Part shown: positions 28,412 to 36,944 of the stretch, piece by piece
Layout: the number at the start of each line of letters is the position of its first letter
Position numbering within the stretch: position 1 is the stretch's first letter
DNA from: Methylobacillus flagellatus_A
GTDB taxonomy: Bacteria > Pseudomonadota > Gammaproteobacteria > Burkholderiales > Methylophilaceae
Reading direction: 5' to 3' (one strand)
Length of the DNA: 64,000 bases
Assembly: GCF_031344055.1 (NCBI RefSeq)
Contig: NZ_JADBEN010000003.1
Translations under genes and position numbers: made by a program
Notes under the pieces: model-generated
The model's input: only the letters and a program-made list of their open reading frames with translations
Databases searched by the model: none
Told to the model about the DNA's origin: nothing

Positions 28412-28475
28412 GTTAGGGTCATCCAGAACAATTTGCACAACGTTAACCACCTAAACTCGATCGTAAGGACATGAT

Positions 28476-29111
28476 ATGAAAAAGCTTCTCGCTGCCTTGA
28501 TGCTGCTGGTATCTGCAACGGCCATGGCGGATCCGCAACTGGGTAACGAATTCAACCAGACAGCCAAGACCATCAAGACCGACAACCCGGCCAAGATCGA
28601 AGTGCTGGAGATTTTCTGGTACGGCTGCCCGCATTGCTACCACCTGGAACCAAGCCTGACGACCTGGGTGAAGAAGCTGCCGCAGGACGTCTACTTCAAG
28701 CGCGTTCCCGGCGTGCCGCGCCCCGATTGGGCGCCTGCCGGCAAGGCGTTCTATGCGCTGGAAGCCCTCAACCTGACCGAAAAGCTGCACAACCAGCTGT
28801 TCGACGCCATCCACAAGGCGCGTAGCGTCAACCCTACCGTGGAAGCGCAACTGATCGACTGGATCACCAAGCAAGGCGGGCAGGACCGCAAGAAAGTGGA
28901 AGAAGCGTTCAACTCGTTCTCCACCAACAATAATGTCGTGCGCGCGATGAACACCTTCCGCGACTCGGGCGCCACTGGCGTGCCTGCCATCATCATCGAC
29001 GGCCGCTACATCACTTCCAGCTCCATGGCGGGCGGCAACCAGAACGTGCTCAAGGTCGCCGACTACCTCATCGAGAACGTGCGCAAGGAAAAGAGCGGCG
29101 GCGTCAAGTAA
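28476..29111 (+). CDS. dsbA: Periplasmic thiol:disulfide interchange protein DsbA
   Basis: A 211-residue oxidoreductase with signal peptide MKKLLAALMLLVSATAMA, a thioredoxin-fold active site YGCPHCY (Cys51, Cys54) and a cis-Pro loop TGVPAIIID. It oxidises cysteines of exported proteins and would support the many outer-membrane proteins of this region. The start has good spacing from AAGGA at about 28466. It is 64 bases after the SPOR gene and 16 before an SDR gene. Confidence 0.95.
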   Translation: MKKLLAALMLLVSATAMADPQLGNEFNQTAKTIKTDNPAKIEVLEIFWYGCPHCYHLEPSLTTWVKKLPQDVYFKRVPGVPRPDWAPAGKAFYALEALNLTEKLHNQLFDAIHKARSVNPTVEAQLIDWITKQGGQDRKKVEEAFNSFSTNNNVVRAMNTFRDSGATGVPAIIIDGRYITSSSMAGGNQNVLKVADYLIENVRKEKSGGVK

Positions 29112-29127
29112 TTTCCCAACTGTCGCG

Positions 29128-29922
29128 ATGCTGCACACGTCCACACCCGCTGCCGGCCAGCGGGTTTTTATTACCGGCGCCTCCAGCGGCATCGGCCTGG
29201 CGCTTGCCCGGCATTACCTCAGGCAGGGCGCAATTGTCGGCGTCACTGCCCGCAGATCGACCTTGCTGGAATCACTCGTCGCAGAATTTCCTGCCGGGCA
29301 ATGCCTGCCCTATCAAGTGGATGTACGCGACGCCCACGCCATGCAGGCTGCTGCCCAGGCGTTCATCCAGGCCGCGGGCGTGCCGCATATCGTCATCGCC
29401 AATGCCGGCGTCAGCCGCGGCACGTTGACCGCTGAAGCTGAAGACATCGAAGCTTTCCATACTGTGTTCGAGATCAACGTCTTTGGACTGGTACATACCT
29501 TCCAGCCCTTCATCGCCGCCATACGGGCATCCGGCCTGCAAGGCCAGCTGGTCGGCATCGCCAGCGTCGCGGGCATACGCGGCCTGCCAGGGGCCGGCGC
29601 CTACAGCGCCTCGAAATCCGCAGCCATCACCTATCTCGAAAGCCTGCGTACCGAGATGCAGCACCACGGCATCGCCGTCACCACCATCGCCCCAGGCTAC
29701 ATCCGCACCCCGATGACAGACGTCAACGGCTACCGCATGCCTTTCCTCATGGACGTCGATATCGCCGCGGCAAAGTTCGCCCATGCCATCGCCCGGCGCA
29801 AGCGTTTTGTCGTCATCCCCTGGCAAATGGGCTGGGTAGCGCGCATCCTGCGCATCATCCCGCGCTGGTTATGGGATAGGTTGACTAAGAACGCGCCGCA
29901 CAAACCGCGTATTGAAATATGA
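29128..29922 (+). CDS. Short-chain dehydrogenase/reductase
   Basis: A 264-residue SDR with TGASSGIGLALA, ANAGVSRG, the catalytic Ser in GIASVAG and YSASK, and a C-terminal segment with basic and hydrophobic residues (RILRIIPRWLWDRL) suggesting membrane association. Substrate unknown. It follows dsbA closely on the same strand and could be co-transcribed with it. Confidence 0.87.
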   Translation: MLHTSTPAAGQRVFITGASSGIGLALARHYLRQGAIVGVTARRSTLLESLVAEFPAGQCLPYQVDVRDAHAMQAAAQAFIQAAGVPHIVIANAGVSRGTLTAEAEDIEAFHTVFEINVFGLVHTFQPFIAAIRASGLQGQLVGIASVAGIRGLPGAGAYSASKSAAITYLESLRTEMQHHGIAVTTIAPGYIRTPMTDVNGYRMPFLMDVDIAAAKFAHAIARRKRFVVIPWQMGWVARILRIIPRWLWDRLTKNAPHKPRIEI

Positions 29923-29938
29923 GCCGTGCCACATTTCT

Positions 29939-30229
29939 TCATTCATTCTCTACTATGGGCGGCCACTGGCGGGCAATATGTATCAGAGACAGCACCCACG
30001 CAATATCACCATCGATTTCATATACCAGACGATAATTCTCGTGCGGGATCAGTTCACGTGTACCCGGTATCTTGCCTGGCCTGCCCAGCTCAGGGTACAC
30101 GGCCAATCTGGCGGACGCGTTGCTGAAAAGCTCATCCATGCGAACGGCTGCACCAGGATTATCGGCCGCGATATAATCCCAAATGCCCAAACGGTCTTGC
30201 TCCGCCTCAGGCGTCCAGATAACGATCAC
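29939..30229 (-). CDS. ParE-type toxin of a type II toxin-antitoxin pair
   Basis: A 96-residue RelE/ParE superfamily protein: WTPEAEQDRLGIWDYIAADNP at the N-terminus, GRPGKIPGTRELIPHENYRLVYEID in the core and a C-terminal IARQWP, the standard ParE layout. ParE toxins poison DNA gyrase; RelE members cleave mRNA. The ParE-like choice rests on the ELIPHxNYRLVYxI stretch and lack of the RelE catalytic residues. It starts 2 bases after the antitoxin stop, a typical antitoxin-first operon. Confidence 0.85.
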   Translation of the reverse strand: MIVIWTPEAEQDRLGIWDYIAADNPGAAVRMDELFSNASARLAVYPELGRPGKIPGTRELIPHENYRLVYEIDGDIAWVLSLIHIARQWPPIVENE

Positions 30230-30231
30230 GC

Positions 30232-30504
30232 TTAATCTGCCGCTACTTGATCCCGCTTGGCAGCGAACTCGGCTTCAACCTCGTCATCGGAACGGCCACG
30301 GCCTGCTCGCATCGAAATGCGCGCAGCCTCGACCTTCCTGAGTAAATAGGCATCATATTCGCGCGCCTGTCTGCGTTGCGCAATGTAGTCACGCATCAAC
30401 TCGCGCATGACCTGAGACGCTGGCCGATCCTCGTTGGCAGCTTCGGTCATAAACTCATGACGCAACTCGGCTTCCAGCTTCATCGTAAAAACAGCTTTTG
30501 ACAT
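30232..30504 (-). CDS. Antitoxin of the ParE-type pair
   Basis: A 90-residue protein beginning MSKAVFTMKLEAELRHEFM, a ribbon-helix-helix N-terminus that would bind DNA as a dimer, followed by a charged C-terminal half (AEFAAKRDQVAAD) that would wrap the toxin. The ATG at 30504 with GGAGTG upstream is chosen rather than an upstream frame-open start. It is first in the operon, overlying the palindromic operator upstream, so it should autoregulate. Confidence 0.82.
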   Translation of the reverse strand: MSKAVFTMKLEAELRHEFMTEAANEDRPASQVMRELMRDYIAQRRQAREYDAYLLRKVEAARISMRAGRGRSDDEVEAEFAAKRDQVAAD

Positions 30505-30522
30505 ATCGGCACTCCATCTATT

Positions 30523-30558
30523 TTGATACTGATACAGTATATACCACTTCAGTATCAA
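30523..30558. promoter_or_regulatory. Palindromic operator of the toxin-antitoxin operon
   Basis: ATACTG (30526-30531) and CAGTAT (30535-30540) form a perfect palindrome around ATA, and a second CAGTAT lies at 30550-30555, so TTGATACTG (30523-30531) also pairs with CAGTATCAA (30550-30558). Placed 19-54 bases before the antitoxin start, it is the natural site for an RHH antitoxin. Confidence 0.7.
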
Positions 30559-30725
30559 CCCCTTTGACATTGCCAGCATGGCTAATGTTACAACCCTGCC
30601 CAAACCTGACTTATCTGGCATTTTCCAACGTCAGAACGACTTCTCCATCCTGATCCCCAACCTCTGGCCCGAGGCCGAAGCTCAAATATACCGTCCGGCA
30701 AACTCATGATGACATCATCTGCCAG

Positions 30726-30962
30726 TCAACTCGGACGCAATGCGATGTTGAGCTGGTCGATCACTTCGGCCCAGTCGGCATCCTGCAACCAGCCTTCGCG
30801 CAGGAAGGCTGCCTGTGCGGGCGTCCAGAAAGGGGCGTCAGGCAATAGAACGTCATGAGGCAGGGGAGAGTGTTCGGCGAGAAACCGGCGGATGCCCAAT
30901 TCATCAGTGGGAAGGCCAAGCTGGGCAAACAGTTCGGAAAAAGGGTGGAAGGTCTGGCTCAT
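30726..30962 (-). CDS. DUF2789 family protein
   Basis: A 78-residue protein beginning MSQTFHPFSELFAQLGLP with the family's FWTPAQAAFLREGWLQDADWAEVIDQL stretch split by short insertions; this is DUF2789, of unknown function. The ATG at 30962 has GAGG upstream; a GTG at 30971 is an alternative. Alone on the minus strand between the toxin operon and the PepSY operon. Confidence 0.8.
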   Translation of the reverse strand: MSQTFHPFSELFAQLGLPTDELGIRRFLAEHSPLPHDVLLPDAPFWTPAQAAFLREGWLQDADWAEVIDQLNIALRPS

Positions 30963-31122
30963 GGGTGGCACCTCGTCTCAAATCGTTGGCGAACATTGCA
31001 CAGGTCAATCACCCGTCGATTTAAGCATAGGCGGTGATGCCGTTCAATCAGCGCTACGCCTACATCGGAAGCAAGAGCGGCCTGCAAGCGTGCGGGACGC
31101 CAGGAGCATTGTGCCAGCCGCG

Positions 31123-31458
31123 CTAAACGCCCTTGATGTCCTTCCAGTCGATTTCGATCACTTGTCCCGGCCCCGCATCGATCAGGATGTAGAACTCGCC
31201 TTGGGGACGCTTGAAACGGATGCGGGAATGGTCGTCCAGCTTGCCGGAAAACTGCATGTTTTCATTGTAGTCGATCACTTCCACCAACGCGTTGAGCAGC
31301 GGATGGCCGTCGGATTCGCCGCCCTCGCAGACGATTTCCTTGGCTTCCGTCCAGCATTTGCCTATCGGGATATGCACGCCGTGCGCCCATGCCGGCGAGC
31401 TGCCCAGCAAAGCCAGCAGCACGAGGGTACGGGAAATGAAGGTTTTGCCAACTTGCAT
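31123..31458 (-). CDS. Periplasmic protein of the PepSY iron operon, unrecognised
   Basis: A 111-residue protein with a signal peptide ending SPAWA, then a His-containing start (HGVHIPIG) and a beta-rich remainder with two Cys (GKCW, IVCEGG) that could form a disulfide. No family is recognised. It is the last gene of an operon of four (PepSY, DUF3649, DUF3325, this), starting one base after the DUF3325 stop, so it probably helps periplasmic iron handling. Confidence 0.6.
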   Translation of the reverse strand: MQVGKTFISRTLVLLALLGSSPAWAHGVHIPIGKCWTEAKEIVCEGGESDGHPLLNALVEVIDYNENMQFSGKLDDHSRIRFKRPQGEFYILIDAGPGQVIEIDWKDIKGV

Positions 31459-31459
31459 G

Positions 31460-32263
31460 CTATCGCTTCTCCTTGATGAACTTGGCGGTGGCGGGGGATA
31501 ACCGCTCGATATCGAAGGCCTGGTGATACACCTCGCCGCGCTTGCTTTCCACCGTCAGCCAGATCTGGTCTTCCAGCGTGGCGGCGGGAGGAATGTAAAT
31601 GGCCACTTCCCTCGTCCACCTTGCGCCCTGGAACGCCAGGCCTGCGGCACGCAGGGAGCGCGGCTTGCGTATCTTCAGGTAGGCCGCGCGGATTTCGCCA
31701 TCGCAGGCTTCACAGAAGCGCAGATGGAACTCCTTGACCGGCGTCTTGCCGGCAAAGAATTCCGGGCCGTCCTGGTTTTCTTCGGCGATTACGAAGGTCC
31801 AGGGGCCGATCTTGCCGTGGATGGCATCCTCGCGCAGCACGGCCTGCTCCGACATTTTCCAGGCATTGAACACCACCCATGACGGCACTGCAAGCAATGC
31901 CAGGACCAGCAAGGCCCGTAAGGGCAAGGACAGGACTGTCTCCTGCAGTTGCGGCAGCGGCTTTTCCTTGCGCGGCGCATGCTTCGGCTGCAGAGGCCAC
32001 CATGGCAGCATGAACGCGATCAACACGCCCACCACGCTCAGCCAGCCAAGCAGCACCACCGGGCCGATATTCCAGCGCCATCCTGCCACGCCGCATGCCA
32101 ATGCGATTGCCAGCAGGCTCCAGCCCAGCCAGTAGACCCACTTGCGCTGGCCAGCGCTCAATTCTCTTCCGGTCAGCTCCCTGCCGTGCTTCTCCATGCT
32201 GGCGGCCAGCGCGGCAAAGCCTGCCAGGGCGAACAGCAACACGGCGACATGGTATGCGGTCAT
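31460..32263 (-). CDS. DUF3325 protein with a C-terminal periplasmic extension
   Basis: A 267-residue protein: an N-terminal DUF3325 part with three membrane spans (MTAYHVAVLLFALAGFAAL; WVYWLGWSLLAIALACG; VVLLGWLSVVGVLIAF), then a fourth span (LPLRALLVLALLAVPSWVVF) and about 120 beta-rich residues with a Cys pair (FCEACDGE). DUF3325 alone is about 110 residues (recalled), so this looks like a fusion. Start ATG at 32263 overlaps the DUF3649 stop by four bases. In the FecIR-linked PepSY operon; probably ferric-siderophore reduction or handling. Confidence 0.65.
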   Translation of the reverse strand: MTAYHVAVLLFALAGFAALAASMEKHGRELTGRELSAGQRKWVYWLGWSLLAIALACGVAGWRWNIGPVVLLGWLSVVGVLIAFMLPWWPLQPKHAPRKEKPLPQLQETVLSLPLRALLVLALLAVPSWVVFNAWKMSEQAVLREDAIHGKIGPWTFVIAEENQDGPEFFAGKTPVKEFHLRFCEACDGEIRAAYLKIRKPRSLRAAGLAFQGARWTREVAIYIPPAATLEDQIWLTVESKRGEVYHQAFDIERLSPATAKFIKEKR

Positions 32264-32550
32264 GCGGCGCCTCCCGGCATCAATAGCCAGCAAGCCAGCG
32301 AAATCACGGCCAGGGGAACCAGCAGGCCGATCCAGGCCCGCGTCGCGCTGCGCGCATGAAACACCCAGATGACGATGCCCGCATAGACGGCAAAGCTCAA
32401 CATGGTGGAAGCCAGCACGGCCTCGGCCTTGGAGACCGGCAGCAACAGCGCGAACAATATGGATACCGCGGAAGCCAGGGCGTAGCCGGCGACGACCGCG
32501 GCCACTATGCGCGAGGCGACCGCCAGGCGGTAACGTGCCGTTTCGCTCAT
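32260..32550 (-). CDS. DUF3649 iron-uptake membrane protein
   Basis: A 96-residue protein beginning MSETARYRLAVASRIVAAV, with three hydrophobic segments and a short C-terminal LLMPGGAA. DUF3649 proteins occur next to PepSY and DUF3325 genes in iron-siderophore loci (recalled). It overlaps the PepSY gene and the DUF3325 gene by four bases each (ATGA), so the three are translationally coupled. Function unknown. Confidence 0.72.
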   Translation of the reverse strand: MSETARYRLAVASRIVAAVVAGYALASAVSILFALLLPVSKAEAVLASTMLSFAVYAGIVIWVFHARSATRAWIGLLVPLAVISLACWLLMPGGAA

Positions 32551-34145
32551 GCCTTGCCCTCCTGCTTGAGCCACCTCTTCTTAAGCTTATGGGCGATATA
32601 GGCGAAGGCGGCGGCAAACGCCAGCATGGTCAGGTCGAAGCCCGCCAGCACCCAGTCGCCATGCGGCAGCGTGACGCCCAGGTGCTTGTCGGTGGTGAGA
32701 AAATTCAGCACCGGGATCAGGCCGAACACCGCCACGGCGATATACAGGCTTTCCAGCCAGGAGCGCTTGAGAGGGCGCAGGCCGGCATAGATGAACATCC
32801 AGCCCCAGGCGGCAAACAGGCAATGCATTTCCCATTCGCCGCGATCCGCCATTTCTATCGGCAACAGGCGGTTGGCCCAGAAATACGCGGCCACGGCCAC
32901 GGGCAGGCCGACGATGGTGCCGACGTTGAGCACTTCCACCAGGCGGTGGCCGAAGCCCGGCGTGCCGCCGTGTTTGCCTAGGTAGTTGTTGCGACGCTTC
33001 ACCGTCCACAATACGAGGCCAGTGCCTATCATCGCGCAGCCGAGCACGCCGGAGAGGAAATACAGCCAGCGCAGCCACCAGCCGGCGAAATGCCCTTCGT
33101 GCAAGGCCAGCATCACGTTGCGCGTCAGCATGGAGGCATTGGTCTCATTGTCGAATTCCACCGGCTCGCCCGTCACCGCATCGAAACGCAACTTGGGCGG
33201 AAAACCGCGGTTGAGCGTGGTGGAGTAATCGCCGATGATCTCCACGTACGGCCCTTCGGCGACAGGATGGCGCAACATCACCGTGGCGACCGGCACCTTG
33301 CCCCACGCCGCCTGGGCCGTCGCGATCATGTCCTCCACGGAAGCGGCAGGGCGCCTCACCGGTTCGAAGACCTTATCCACCGGGTCGCGCTTGAACAGTT
33401 CGTCGTACAGCTGGCGCAATTGCTTTTCCGAGGAGCCGTACAAGGTATCCTTCACGGTCGGCATGTACTGGAATGCGAAGAACACCAGCCCACTGTAGGT
33501 GATCATGAGGAAGAACGGCAATGCCATGACGCTCACCAGGTTATGCGCATCCAGCCAGCTGCGCTGGCCCTTGCCGGGGCGAAAGGTGAAAAAGTCCTTG
33601 AAAATCTTCTTGTGGGTAATCACGCCACTGACGATCGCCAGCAGCATGAACATGGTGCACACGCCGACAATGCGGAACGCGACGTCATAATCGATGTAAT
33701 GCAACGCATAGTGCATTTCATACAGCTCCCAGCCGCCGCCGGTCTCCCGGCCTTCCACAGGCTGGTCCGGCACGCCGGTCACCGGGTCGAAATTCTCGTT
33801 GCCGCGCCGCCCGCGCTCCAGTCCCGGACGCGGCATGTCTTCCCAGGCGATGCCGGCTTCACGGTCCGTGCGCTCGGCCAGCCCGCGATGCGGCAAGGTG
33901 ATGCTCCACATCCTGGCGTCGGGCGCCACCTGCTCGAGACGGTCCAAGCCCAGCTTCAGCACCTGGGCGGACGGCACCTCGACCACTTTCTTGGGCAGTG
34001 GCAGCTCCGGCTGCATCCAACGCGTAATCTCGGCGTTCACATAGCCCATCGTCCCGGTGACGAATACGAAAAACAACACCCAGCCGACCAACAGGCCCAC
34101 CCAGGTGTGCAGCCAGGCCATGCTCTGGCGAAAACCTTCTTTCAC
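32547..34145 (-). CDS. PepSY-associated membrane protein (possible siderophore reductase)
   Basis: A 532-residue inner-membrane protein of the PepSY_TM family: first span SMAWLHTWVGLLVGWVLFFVF with conserved HTWVG, a large periplasmic part, three central spans with LDAHNLVSVMALPFFL, and C-terminal spans. The conserved His residues (HTW, DAHN, LHEGHFAGWW) are thought to bind haem in related ferric-siderophore reductases such as FoxB and FegB. Start GTG at 34145. First gene of an operon with DUF3649, DUF3325 and a periplasmic protein, and downstream of a FecI-type promoter-like block. Confidence 0.85.
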   Translation of the reverse strand: MKEGFRQSMAWLHTWVGLLVGWVLFFVFVTGTMGYVNAEITRWMQPELPLPKKVVEVPSAQVLKLGLDRLEQVAPDARMWSITLPHRGLAERTDREAGIAWEDMPRPGLERGRRGNENFDPVTGVPDQPVEGRETGGGWELYEMHYALHYIDYDVAFRIVGVCTMFMLLAIVSGVITHKKIFKDFFTFRPGKGQRSWLDAHNLVSVMALPFFLMITYSGLVFFAFQYMPTVKDTLYGSSEKQLRQLYDELFKRDPVDKVFEPVRRPAASVEDMIATAQAAWGKVPVATVMLRHPVAEGPYVEIIGDYSTTLNRGFPPKLRFDAVTGEPVEFDNETNASMLTRNVMLALHEGHFAGWWLRWLYFLSGVLGCAMIGTGLVLWTVKRRNNYLGKHGGTPGFGHRLVEVLNVGTIVGLPVAVAAYFWANRLLPIEMADRGEWEMHCLFAAWGWMFIYAGLRPLKRSWLESLYIAVAVFGLIPVLNFLTTDKHLGVTLPHGDWVLAGFDLTMLAFAAAFAYIAHKLKKRWLKQEGKA

Positions 34146-34261
34146 AGCGAATCCTTGCTCGGTTCAATCAAAAGGCGGATAGGGCCGCTATCCGCCTTGC
34201 ATATTCATTGAGGCAGCCCATCATGCGGATGGGCCAATATTTCGAAATATTACCCTCTTAT

Positions 34262-34310
34262 TAGTAATGACACTTGAGAATGCAAAAAGGACACCCCAAA
34301 CCCAAAATTT
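34262..34310 (-). promoter_or_regulatory. FecI-type promoter-like block in front of the PepSY operon
   Basis: Read on the minus strand, TGTCC (34293-34289) is followed after exactly 17 bases by GTCAT (34271-34267), with an AAATTTT-rich stretch about 10 bases before TGTCC. The 36 bases 34262-34297 differ at only three positions from 55847-55882, ahead of the DUF4198-macAB operon. The spacing fits an ECF sigma -35/-10 pair. The 5' leader would be about 115 bases. Confidence 0.6.
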
Positions 34311-34337
34311 TTTTGCCTGGCTATCAATAAAAGCGAA

Positions 34338-34359
34338 CAGGCCGCACAGAGGCGGCCTG
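34338..34359 (-). terminator. Hairpin after the first STN-type receptor gene
   Basis: CAGGCCGC (34338-34345) pairs with GCGGCCTG (34352-34359) over a six-base loop. On the minus strand it follows the receptor stop by 44 bases, then a weak T-rich stretch (TTCGCTTTTATT). It is a plausible intrinsic terminator separating the receptor from the PepSY operon. Confidence 0.6.
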
Positions 34360-34402
34360 CATATGGGGAAATACGTAACCCGATTTATAGCATGATAATA
34401 GC

Positions 34403-36862
34403 CTAGAACCGGTAGCGTGCCGTCAGCAACACGCTCCTGGGGGTGCCAAACACATTGCCCCCGGTGCCCCAGCCTATGGTCTGGTAATAGTACTTGTCGA
34501 ACAAGTTATTAATATTCAAACGGAATTCCGTCCTCTCGTTCAAGGTGTAGCTGCCATTCAGCCCCACAATCGCATAAGCGGATTGCTGGATGCGCGGGTC
34601 GTCGTTCGCCTTGATGCTGTTCTGCGCATACACGCTGCCGCCCACACGCCAGCGTGAAAGTTCGCCCGGCAGACGGTAGTTCGTCATCAGCTTGAACTGG
34701 TGGCGCGGCAAATTGCTGTTGTACAGCCTGCCGATATTGTCAGGGTCGTCATCCTTGGTATATTTGGCCGCCACATAGGTATAGCCGGTCATGACCTGCA
34801 AGTTTGGCGTCAACGCACCGCTGACTTCCAATTCAACACCCTTGCTTTCCACCTCGCCGGAAGCGCGCTGGCAATATCCCCCGGTGCTGCCGGGGCAAGG
34901 GTTGGGGCCGCTCAAGTCGTTGACGGCGCGGTTCTGCTGCTTGACGATAAAGGTAGCCAGATTGGCATGCAGTCTGCCGCCGAAATACTCCCCTTTCACC
35001 CCAATTTCATAATTGGTGCCTGTGATCGGCTCTAGCAGGTTGCCGCTTTTATCCACGCTGCTTTGGGGTTCGAAAATCTCGGTCCAGCTTGCATAGACCG
35101 AGTGCGCCTCGTTCACGTCGTAAATAATGCCGGCATAAGGCGTGATCTCTCGCGTCACCTTATATTCGGAGTGATTCAGGTGGTTCTGGTTTTCATACCA
35201 ATTGGAACGCAGGCCTAAAATGACTTTCAAGGAATCGGCGATATTCAAGCGTGTCGCGGCATACGCGCCTTTCTGCCGGGTCGTGGTGTCGATCTCCCAC
35301 AACGACATATTAATGCCCGGCTCAACGACGCTGGATGAGTTCCAGTTGTAGGGGTCGACCACCGGAGCGGAGGTGGACCAGCTATAAGATGCCCAGCCGC
35401 CCCAGTTCTTGTTGTCATACTGGCGGTAATTGGCGCCCAACATCAATTCATGGCTGCGCCCGAACAAGGTAAAAGGGCCATTGAGCGACGCATCATAGCT
35501 ATCCTGCTTGTTATCTAGCCGGTAGCTTTGGCTGTTCTGGTAGAGCACGCCGCTGTTCCGGCTCAGCCCGGAGAACAGCATGTCCTGCTCCGGGCGCTTC
35601 CAGACGGCAGCCGCCTTGAGTTGCCAATCATTGGCGAACTTGTGGGTCAAGTCGGCGAATACCGTGACGTCGGTTTGTTTCCAATAGTCGAAATTGTTGG
35701 CAAGGTTGGTAGAGCGCTTGAGCCCGGAAAGAAAACTGCCGTCCGCATTGGTAGGCTGGCCGGGAATCAAGCCGTCGTTATCTACCCTGCGGTAATGTAT
35801 TCCCAGTGCCGCCACGGTGGCATCTCCCAGATCCGCTTCGAGGATGCCATAAAACTGCTGGTTGCGGCCATGCGCTGCTTCGTAGAAATAATCGTTATCC
35901 TGGGCCGTGACCACGGTACGTCCACGCAGGGTGCCTGCGGCATTCAGCCGGCCGCTCGCATTGAGCACCGCACGGAAATTGTTCCAGCTTCCCGCACTCA
36001 AGGTCACGCTGGATTGCGCTTCCGCCGTCGGCCGCTTGCGCACGAGATTGAGCGCTGCCGATGGCGTGCCGGCGCCGGTGGTCAGGCCCGTGGCCCCGCG
36101 CACGACCTCCACACGGTCATAGATATCCAGGGCGTCGTTATCGGCATTGAACGTACCGTTCGCCCCCGTGCTGGTTGGCAGCCCATCCAGCAACAAGTTG
36201 GAAATCTGGAAACCCCGAGAGAAGAAACCGCCGGAATCCCCTGTGTAGTAGCCTTTCTGCACGATCAAGCCGGTGATGTTCTGTACGGCGTCGTCCAATG
36301 TGATCAGGCCTTGATCCTCGATCTGCTGGCGGGTCAACACGCTCACCGATTGCGGCGTTTCCCTGGAGGATAAATTCATCCTGGTCGCAGTGCTCATGCT
36401 TTTTGTGGTGTACGAGCCTGTGCCTTCCGTCACAGCCGTGGTTTCCGCCACGGCCTTGACGGAGATTTCCGGCAATACATCAGGACTTGATGAAATACTG
36501 CCTAACGGCACTTTCTTCAATGTGTAGCCACCATCCGCCGCCAGTGTCACCTGCAGTCCGGAATTCCGCAACACTAGGTCAAAGCCTTGCTTGATAGTGT
36601 AGCTGCCTTTAAGCCCGGCGCTGGTTTTCCCTGAAGTAAGGGTAGGATCAAACGATAAAATCACGCCCGCCGTTTGTGCGTAGCTATTGAGTACGCCGGT
36701 AAGGGAACCGGCGGCAATCTCATAGAACTTTACACTTTCAGCCTGCACAGCAGGTTCAGCCTGGCTGGATGATGCGTAAGCAAGCAAGGAAATGGATGAA
36801 AAAGCCAGCGCCACCCGCATGGCTGCGGACAATGGCTTTCTCCTAGAGTCAAAATGTTGCAT
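34403..36862 (-). CDS. TonB-dependent siderophore receptor with STN domain (module 1)
   Basis: An 819-residue outer-membrane receptor: signal peptide, then the STN domain (about 40-115: SVKFYEIAAGSLTGVLNSYA to GLQVTLAADGGYTL), TonB box EISVKA, a plug with SRETPQSVSVLTRQQIEDQG, and a barrel ending in LTARYRF. The STN domain indicates that ligand binding is signalled to FecR. It is the third gene of the FecI-FecR-receptor module 37919-38449, 36945-37922. The ligand is probably a ferric siderophore; which one cannot be told. Confidence 0.92.
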   Translation of the reverse strand: MQHFDSRRKPLSAAMRVALAFSSISLLAYASSSQAEPAVQAESVKFYEIAAGSLTGVLNSYAQTAGVILSFDPTLTSGKTSAGLKGSYTIKQGFDLVLRNSGLQVTLAADGGYTLKKVPLGSISSSPDVLPEISVKAVAETTAVTEGTGSYTTKSMSTATRMNLSSRETPQSVSVLTRQQIEDQGLITLDDAVQNITGLIVQKGYYTGDSGGFFSRGFQISNLLLDGLPTSTGANGTFNADNDALDIYDRVEVVRGATGLTTGAGTPSAALNLVRKRPTAEAQSSVTLSAGSWNNFRAVLNASGRLNAAGTLRGRTVVTAQDNDYFYEAAHGRNQQFYGILEADLGDATVAALGIHYRRVDNDGLIPGQPTNADGSFLSGLKRSTNLANNFDYWKQTDVTVFADLTHKFANDWQLKAAAVWKRPEQDMLFSGLSRNSGVLYQNSQSYRLDNKQDSYDASLNGPFTLFGRSHELMLGANYRQYDNKNWGGWASYSWSTSAPVVDPYNWNSSSVVEPGINMSLWEIDTTTRQKGAYAATRLNIADSLKVILGLRSNWYENQNHLNHSEYKVTREITPYAGIIYDVNEAHSVYASWTEIFEPQSSVDKSGNLLEPITGTNYEIGVKGEYFGGRLHANLATFIVKQQNRAVNDLSGPNPCPGSTGGYCQRASGEVESKGVELEVSGALTPNLQVMTGYTYVAAKYTKDDDPDNIGRLYNSNLPRHQFKLMTNYRLPGELSRWRVGGSVYAQNSIKANDDPRIQQSAYAIVGLNGSYTLNERTEFRLNINNLFDKYYYQTIGWGTGGNVFGTPRSVLLTARYRF

Positions 36863-36900
36863 TTAAGGTAGTGCTCCCTGTTGTATTGTCTTCATCAACG

Positions 36901-36944
36901 ATGACGCATCAAAAGCAGGGAGGGACAGCGAATGCGAAATATTT
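36901..36944 (-). promoter_or_regulatory. FecI-type promoter-like site in front of receptor 1
   Basis: On the minus strand, TGTCC (36927-36923) and GTCAT (36905-36901) are separated by exactly 17 bases, as at 34267-34293, and AAATATTT (36944-36937) lies 9 bases upstream of TGTCC. Other positions are not conserved. It lies between the fecR stop and the receptor start, where a sigma-dependent receptor promoter is expected. Confidence 0.5.
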
